Shown here piece by piece: positions 56,001 through 64,000 of a stretch of 64,000 bases of DNA. A program made the position numbers and the translations under genes. The DNA is from Actinomadura cremea (GTDB lineage Bacteria; Actinomycetota; Actinomycetes; Streptosporangiales; Streptosporangiaceae): assembly GCF_014648495.1 (NCBI RefSeq), contig NZ_BMRF01000005.1:186001-250000 (forward strand), in the 5' to 3' direction. Positions within the stretch are counted from its first letter, which is position 1. The number at the start of each line of letters is the position of its first letter. Below the pieces are notes generated by a model that was not told the DNA's origin, did not search any database, and saw nothing but the letters and a program-made list of their open reading frames with translations.

Positions 56001-56781
56001 GCTGGAGAACTTCACCGTCCCGCTGGACCTCCAGGCGCCCACCCGCAAGGTGAGCACCGACTACGTGGGCGTCACGGCGCAGACGTCCACGACGGTGGGC
56101 ACCGTGCGGGACGCCGGGTCCGGGTCGCAGATCTCGGTCCCGGCGGGCGACCTGAAGCCGGACACCCGCTACAGCTGGTACGTCCAGGCCACCGACGCCG
56201 ACGGCTACCGCACCACCTCGCCCGTCTGGTCGTTCACCACCGGGAAGAACCGCGCCGCCACGGCACTGTCGGTCCGCGACGAGGGCACCGAGTTCGGCCG
56301 GGACGCCCGGCTCCGCGCCCGGGACCTCCCCGAGGACGCGACCGGCACCGTCACGTTCGCCACCGGCGACGGCACGGTGCTGTGCGAGGCGGAGGCCGGC
56401 GGCGGACGGGCCGAGTGCCGGACGCCCGACGACCTGCCGGCCGGCGCGCACGAGGTGACCGCACGGTACTCGGGCGACGAGAAGTACGGGGCGGCGTCGG
56501 CGACGCTGACGCTCACCGTCGCGAAGGCCGACCCCGACCTGCGCGGCGACGGCGACGCGCGCGGCGACCGGGCGACGCTCGAAGCCGAACTGGACGAGCG
56601 CGCCACCGGCACGGTCGTCTTCCGGGCGGCGGACGGCACGGAGCTGTGCACCGGGACGATCGCGGAGGGCGCGGCCTCGTGCTCCCCGAGTTCGCCCGCG
56701 GGCTCGGGCGCCGTCACCGTCCGGTACGCCGGTGACGCGAACTTCACCGCGTCGACCGACACCTTCACCCCGCGCCGCTGA
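53029..56781 (+). CDS. Large secreted multidomain metallophosphoesterase
   Basis: A 1250-residue exported protein. Residues 1-34 are a signal peptide (RAPVAALAGLALAFTGAGVAMA). Residues about 90-172 and 300-383 are two copies of a beta-sandwich-like module sharing VFEAD..., NTVW(V/L)NG and NNNDDF. An Ig-like module lies near 460-545. The catalytic domain is residues about 730-960: WMTDTQHYSE, HTGDIVEHAG, VPGNHDIGD, IIGTHQY and LSGHVHGVA, all metal ligands intact. Then come a fibronectin-III-like module (about 1000-1075) and two Big_3-like Ig modules. No wall anchor is seen, so it is probably released. The ribosome site is AGGAAGGCAAGG. The 11-base gap suggests co-transcription with the metal transporter. 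The substrate is unknown. Confidence 0.9.
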   Translation: MRSRHRTWRRLRAPVAALAGLALAFTGAGVAMAAAGTVEDGIWLSVKDGDILTGRVPLAAADREGGKPVSLAIDGDERETAQVEAKVDIVFEADGWQAGAGHINTVWVNGTKVAQPPGDVSGYTAIRASVPASAFRAGANTVRVVTGSKTMPDDPVNNNDDFTVRNLRLEFPDATTAADPAAGPSTVFRIGDSANMSTHHDWAIAVPAEQLLAQTAYAWDTSALKADTYTVTATSADGDRKAEAKVHVDHGAPVTLGLSDGAVVSGAREIVAASDGPVTIGVDGTELPTEARPSPDPTFVFEADDYQTGSFRNTVWLNGEIIAEPEVGTVDNYGVVETTVPLDKLVNGENRVRVRTGSGVDPVDEAGENNNDDFKIRNARLEFGGGRTVADPSVAPTEVVPIGDNITPKAYYKEFVLNVPDSYRTEYAALWDSSQVDDGTHEVVAAKEGSVRKATATVTVDNTVPSVTFNSPVADQRYKEKPFVIDVAAEDRHGVASLELTLDGRTVANGDRFTADDLKDGAHTLVAKAVDELGNEGEKKIAFSTVGNYPLAPSEPTPENGAADVSPTGTTLGVTVEDPAGDAVDVAVKWAYTGDYGAGNNTATQGSSKAAAPERAAGEAVDEAAYRALKAKDGEVTTTEGDDAYPFQQFEMEVPPNLAAQQYTVNWNGTVPAGQRAALSVWNYAGQKWQLLADGEGGKELALSGQASVNETVRDGKARVMVQDVAASVISEKDATFAWMTDTQHYSEREPETYQKMVDWAIKNRYSKDIGYGVHTGDIVEHAGVSQEWANASRIMKTWDDAGLPYGIVPGNHDIGDGHYEVYRTHFGESRYAGRPWYGGTVDDNVQHYDIVSTPGADYLVMYLDWSLDAEEIAWANKVIKAHPEHNVIIGTHQYITVGGAYYGPGQKIFDEIVLPNENVDMILSGHVHGVALNVKREGDRVIVEVLADYQEVPTSGGGWMRTVGFDTGNQTVSNETFSVLSDGNHYWDPELENFTVPLDLQAPTRKVSTDYVGVTAQTSTTVGTVRDAGSGSQISVPAGDLKPDTRYSWYVQATDADGYRTTSPVWSFTTGKNRAATALSVRDEGTEFGRDARLRARDLPEDATGTVTFATGDGTVLCEAEAGGGRAECRTPDDLPAGAHEVTARYSGDEKYGAASATLTLTVAKADPDLRGDGDARGDRATLEAELDERATGTVVFRAADGTELCTGTIAEGAASCSPSSPAGSGAVTVRYAGDANFTASTDTFTPRR

Positions 56782-56784
56782 GCC

Positions 56785-56829
56785 GGCGCGGTCCGCCGCC
56801 CCGCATCCGGTGCGGCGGCGGACCGCGCC
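56785..56829 (+). terminator. Terminator of the phosphoesterase gene
   Basis: GGCGCGGTCCGCCGCC (56785-56800) pairs perfectly with 56814-56829 over a 13-base loop. It starts 3 bases after the stop codon. No T-run is present. Confidence 0.75.
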
Positions 56830-56856
56830 CGCGGGCCCCCGGCCCCCCGACGAAAG

Positions 56857-56896
56857 GGCGAGGCCCCTCCCGACCGGAGTCGGAAGGGGCCTCGCC
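56857..56896 (-). terminator. Terminator of rpoC
   Basis: GGCGAGGCCCCTCCCGAC (56857-56874) pairs with 56879-56896 with one G-T wobble and a CGGA loop. On the minus strand the tail is CTTTCGTC, slightly T-rich. It begins 30 bases after the rpoC stop and lies back to back with the terminator of the convergent gene. Confidence 0.8.
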
Positions 56897-56926
56897 GCTG
56901 CGCGTCGTCAGTGCGCGGAACCGGAG

Positions 56927-60799
<3,873 letters not shown>

Positions 60800-60820
60800 C
60801 GTGTATACCCCTTGAGTTGA

Positions 60821-63800
60821 TCAGACCTCTTCGACACTGCTCGGCTCGCGCCGGGACAGGTCGATGCCGAGCTCCTCCGCGGCGCGGAAGACGTCCTCGT
60901 CGGTGTCGCGCATCTCGATGGACATGCCGTCGCTGGAGAGCACCTCGACGTTGAGGCACAGCGACTGCATCTCCTTGATGAGCACCTTGAAGGACTCGGG
61001 AATGCCGGGCTCGGGGATGTTCTCGCCCTTGACGATGGCCTCGTAGACCTTCACGCGGCCGAGAACGTCGTCGGACTTGATGGTCAGGAGCTCCTGCAGG
61101 GCGTAGGCGGCGCCGTACGCTTCCAGCGCCCAGACCTCCATCTCACCGAAGCGCTGGCCGCCGAACTGGGCCTTACCGCCGAGCGGCTGCTGGGTGATCA
61201 TGGAGTACGGGCCGGTCGACCTGGCGTGGATCTTGTCGTCGACCAGGTGCAGCAGCTTGAGGATGTAGATGTAACCGACCGAGATCGGGTCCCGGTAGGG
61301 CTCGCCGGTCCGGCCGTCGAACAGCCGCGCCTTGCCGCCCGGGCCGACCAGCCGGTCGCCGTCGCGGTTCGGCAGGGTGGACTCGATCAGGCCGGTGACG
61401 TCGTCCTCGCGGGCGCCGTCGAACACCGGGGTCGCGGTGTTGGTCCACGGCTCGGCCTCGTCGGCGCCGATCTCCTTGAGGGCGCGCTTCCAGTCGGCGT
61501 CGTCGCCCTCGACCTTCCAGCCGCGGCTGGCGACCCACCCGAGGTGGGTCTCGAGGACCTGGCCGACGTTCATCCGGCCGGGGACGCCCAGCGGGTTCAG
61601 GACGATGTCGACCGGGGTGCCGTCCTCGAGGAACGGCATGTCCTCGACGGGGAGCACCTTGGAGATGACGCCCTTGTTGCCGTGCCGGCCGGCCAGCTTG
61701 TCGCCGTCGGTGATCTTGCGCTTCTGCGCGACGTACACCCGGACCAGCTCGTTCACGCCGGGCGGGAGCTCGTCGCCCTCGTCGCGGGAGAACACCCGGA
61801 CGCCGATGACCTTGCCCTGCTCGCCGTGCGGCACCTTCAGCGAGGTGTCGCGGACCTCGCGCGCCTTCTCACCGAAGATCGCGCGCAGCAGCCGCTCCTC
61901 CGGGGTCAGCTCGGTCTCGCCCTTCGGGGTGACCTTGCCGACCAGGATGTCGCCGGGCACGACGTCGGCGCCGACGCGGATGATGCCGCGCTCGTCGAGG
62001 TCGGCCAGGACCTCCTCGGAGACGTTCGGGATGTCCCGGGTGATCTCCTCGGGGCCCAGCTTGGTGTCGCGGGCGTCGACCTCGTGCTCCTCGATGTGGA
62101 TCGAGGACAGGACGTCGTCCTGCACGAGGCGCTGCGACAGGATGATCGCGTCCTCGTAGTTGTGGCCCTCCCACGGCATGAACGCCACGAGGAGGTTCTT
62201 GCCGAGCGCCATCTCGCCGTTGTCGGTGCAGGGCCCGTCGGCGACGACCTGGCCCTCCTCGACGCGCTGGCCCTCGTCGACGATCGGCTTCTGGTTGAAG
62301 CAGGTGCCCTGGTTGGACCGCTTGAACTTGGAGACGCGGTAGGTGGTGCGCGTCCCGTCGTCGTTCATCACGGTGACGTAGTCGGCGGACACCTCCTCGA
62401 CGACGCCGGCCTTCTCCGCCGTGATGACGTCGCCGGCGTCGACCGCGGCGCGGTACTCCATGCCGGTGCCGACCAGCGGCGCCTCGCTGCGCAGCAGCGG
62501 CACCGACTGCCGCTGCATGTTGGAGCCCATCAGCGCGCGGTTGGCGTCGTCGTGCTCCAGGAACGGGATCATCGCGGTGGCGACCGAGGTCATCTGCCGG
62601 GCCGAGACGTCCATGTACTGGACCTCGCGGGCCTGGACCAGCTCGACCTCGCCGCCCTTGCGGCGGACCAGGATGCGGTCGTCGACGAAAGTGCCGTCGT
62701 CGTTGAGCAGGGAGTTGGCCTGCGCGATGACGAAGCGGTCCTCCTCGTCGGCGGTCAGGTAGTCGATGTGCTCGGTGACGACGCCGTCGGTGACGCGCCG
62801 GTACGGGGTCTCGACGAACCCGAACGGGTTGACCCGGCCGAACGCGGCGAGCGAGCCGATCAGGCCGATGTTCGGGCCTTCCGGCGTCTCGATCGGGCAC
62901 ATGCGGCCGTAGTGCGACGGGTGGACGTCGCGGACCTCCATGCCGGCCCGCTCACGCGACAGACCACCGGGGCCGAGGGCGTTCAGGCGGCGCTTGTGCG
63001 TCAGCCCGGCCAGCGGGTTCGTCTGGTCCATGAACTGGGACAGCTGGCTGGTGCCGAAGAACTCCTTGATGGAGGCGACGACCGGCCGGATGTTGATCAG
63101 CGTCTGCGGCGTGATCGCCTCGACGTCCTGGGTCGTCATCCGCTCGCGGACGACGCGCTCCATGCGGGCGAGGCCGAGCCGGACCTGGTTCTGGATCAGC
63201 TCGCCGACCGTGCGCAGGCGCCGGTTGCCGAAGTGGTCGATGTCGTCGACCTCGATCGGCACGGGGACGGCCCCGAGGGTCGCCTCCTCCTCACCGGCGT
63301 GCAGCCGGACGAGGTACTCGATCGTCGCGACGACGTCGTCCTCGGTGAGGGTGCCCTGGTTCATGTCCAGGTCGAGGCCGAGCTTCTTGTTGATCTTGTA
63401 GCGGCCGACCTTGGCGACGTCGTAGCGCTTCGGGTTGAAGTACAGGTTCTCCAGCAGCGTCTGCGCGGACTCGCGCGTCGGCGGCTCGCCCGGACGCAGC
63501 TTGCGGTAGATGTCGAGCAGCGCGTCGTCCTGGCCGGAGGTGTGGTCCTTCTCCAGGGTCACGTTGATTGACTCGTAGGAGCCGAAGCGCTCACGGATGC
63601 GCGCCTCGTCCCAGCCGAGCGCCTTGAGCAGCACGGTGACCGGCTGCTTGCGCTTGCGGTCGATGCGCACGCCGACGTTGTCGCGCTTGTCGATCTCGAA
63701 CTCGAGCCAGGCGCCGCGGCTGGGGATGACCCGGCAGCCGTAGATGTCCTTGTCGGACGCCTTGTCGAGGGCGCGGTCGAAGTAGACGCCGGGCGAGCGG

Positions 63801-64000
63801 GTCAGCTGCGAGACGACGACGCGCTCGGTGCCGTTGATGATGAAGGTGCCCTTCGGCGTCATGAGCGGGAAGTCGCCCATGAACACCGTCTGGCTCTTGA
63901 TCTCGCCGGTGGTGTTGTTGATGAACTCCGCCGTGACGAACATCGGGGCGGAGTAGGTCATGTCCTTGTCCTTGCACTCCTCGACGGAGTACTTGGGCGG
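60821..64000 (-). CDS. rpoB: RNA polymerase beta subunit (N-terminus outside window)
   Basis: About 1060 residues are visible, from [19 protein letters not shown] to [13 protein letters not shown]; the first ~100 residues lie beyond 64000. The rifampicin pocket reads [32 protein letters not shown]. In E. coli numbering Gln513, Asp516, His526 and Arg529 are wild type, but Ser531 is Asn (codon 62981-62983), Asn518 is Thr and Ser522 is Ala. Substitutions at 531 are the commonest cause of rifampicin resistance. Other conserved parts include [17 protein letters not shown] and [16 protein letters not shown]. Downstream is rpoC. Confidence 0.98.
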   Translation of the reverse strand, partial: PPKYSVEECKDKDMTYSAPMFVTAEFINNTTGEIKSQTVFMGDFPLMTPKGTFIINGTERVVVSQLTRSPGVYFDRALDKASDKDIYGCRVIPSRGAWLEFEIDKRDNVGVRIDRKRKQPVTVLLKALGWDEARIRERFGSYESINVTLEKDHTSGQDDALLDIYRKLRPGEPPTRESAQTLLENLYFNPKRYDVAKVGRYKINKKLGLDLDMNQGTLTEDDVVATIEYLVRLHAGEEEATLGAVPVPIEVDDIDHFGNRRLRTVGELIQNQVRLGLARMERVVRERMTTQDVEAITPQTLINIRPVVASIKEFFGTSQLSQFMDQTNPLAGLTHKRRLNALGPGGLSRERAGMEVRDVHPSHYGRMCPIETPEGPNIGLIGSLAAFGRVNPFGFVETPYRRVTDGVVTEHIDYLTADEEDRFVIAQANSLLNDDGTFVDDRILVRRKGGEVELVQAREVQYMDVSARQMTSVATAMIPFLEHDDANRALMGSNMQRQSVPLLRSEAPLVGTGMEYRAAVDAGDVITAEKAGVVEEVSADYVTVMNDDGTRTTYRVSKFKRSNQGTCFNQKPIVDEGQRVEEGQVVADGPCTDNGEMALGKNLLVAFMPWEGHNYEDAIILSQRLVQDDVLSSIHIEEHEVDARDTKLGPEEITRDIPNVSEEVLADLDERGIIRVGADVVPGDILVGKVTPKGETELTPEERLLRAIFGEKAREVRDTSLKVPHGEQGKVIGVRVFSRDEGDELPPGVNELVRVYVAQKRKITDGDKLAGRHGNKGVISKVLPVEDMPFLEDGTPVDIVLNPLGVPGRMNVGQVLETHLGWVASRGWKVEGDDADWKRALKEIGADEAEPWTNTATPVFDGAREDDVTGLIESTLPNRDGDRLVGPGGKARLFDGRTGEPYRDPISVGYIYILKLLHLVDDKIHARSTGPYSMITQQPLGGKAQFGGQRFGEMEVWALEAYGAAYALQELLTIKSDDVLGRVKVYEAIVKGENIPEPGIPESFKVLIKEMQSLCLNVEVLSSDGMSIEMRDTDEDVFRAAEELGIDLSRREPSSVEEV

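Noticed and set aside
53035-56451. A minus-strand open frame of about 1140 codons opposite the phosphoesterase
   Set aside because: The plus-strand reading has signal peptide, catalytic motifs and ribosome site; the antisense frame is Arg/Val/Asp-rich with no motif.

Overview
The window is GC-rich chromosomal DNA from an actinobacterium. Long antisense reading frames, many GTG starts, ATGA/GTGA gene overlaps, leaderless promoters of TANNNT type and the ribosomal gene order all fit. The style (RG-rich tail on S3, acidic leader on S9, many MMPL, ABC-2 and PadR genes) suggests a filamentous member of Streptosporangiales such as Actinomadura, but this genus-level placement is inference.

Layout. 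1-9430: accessory membrane and regulatory genes. These are a DrrA-like ABC ATPase (3' end cut off) opposite a long TetR gene, a winged-helix protein and a two-domain PPDK-like phosphotransferase; a PadR/membrane-protein pair opposite a small membrane protein; then an MMPL exporter with a NarL-type two-component system. 9431-9818: relic of an IS200/IS605-type TnpB element. 9819-13250: four overlapping genes encoding two ABC-2 exporters, read leftward from a leaderless promoter. 13359-15462: DUF389 protein, secreted HNH nuclease lipoprotein and a small repeat protein. 15535-18136: rplM-rpsI and glmM. 18369-22174: envelope cluster with a CAP-domain protein and two paralogous single-pass proteins of unknown function. 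22215-46617 (minus strand): a near-complete ribosomal supercluster, read as rpsL-rpsG-fusA-tuf, the S10 operon (rpsJ to rpsQ), the spc operon (rplN to rplO), secY-adk-map, infA-rpmJ, rpsM-rpsK-rpsD-rpoA-rplQ and truA. Three accessory genes (a HTH protein, a phosphodiesterase and a DUF1707 protein) interrupt it at 27434-29579. 47117-56781: accessory block with a Gln/Pro-rich tail-anchored protein, a small secreted Cys protein, a LysR gene broken by a 35-bp tandem duplication, an SDR reductase, a nickel/cobalt permease pair and a 1250-residue secreted metallophosphoesterase. 56927-64000: rpoC and most of rpoB on the minus strand; the rpoB start lies outside the window.

How it works together. 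The core is the transcription-translation backbone: RNA polymerase alpha, beta and beta', most ribosomal proteins of the conserved clusters, IF-1, EF-Tu, EF-G, the Sec channel, methionine aminopeptidase and adenylate kinase. Around it sit locally regulated transport and envelope modules. The most notable points are a natural RpoB allele with Asn at the main rifampicin-resistance position (E. coli 531), the reversible-looking lesion in the LysR gene, the TnpB/omega-RNA relic, the TetR/winged-helix/PPDK-like cassette and a tandem family of envelope proteins without recognised function. No rRNA or tRNA gene and no CRISPR array was seen.
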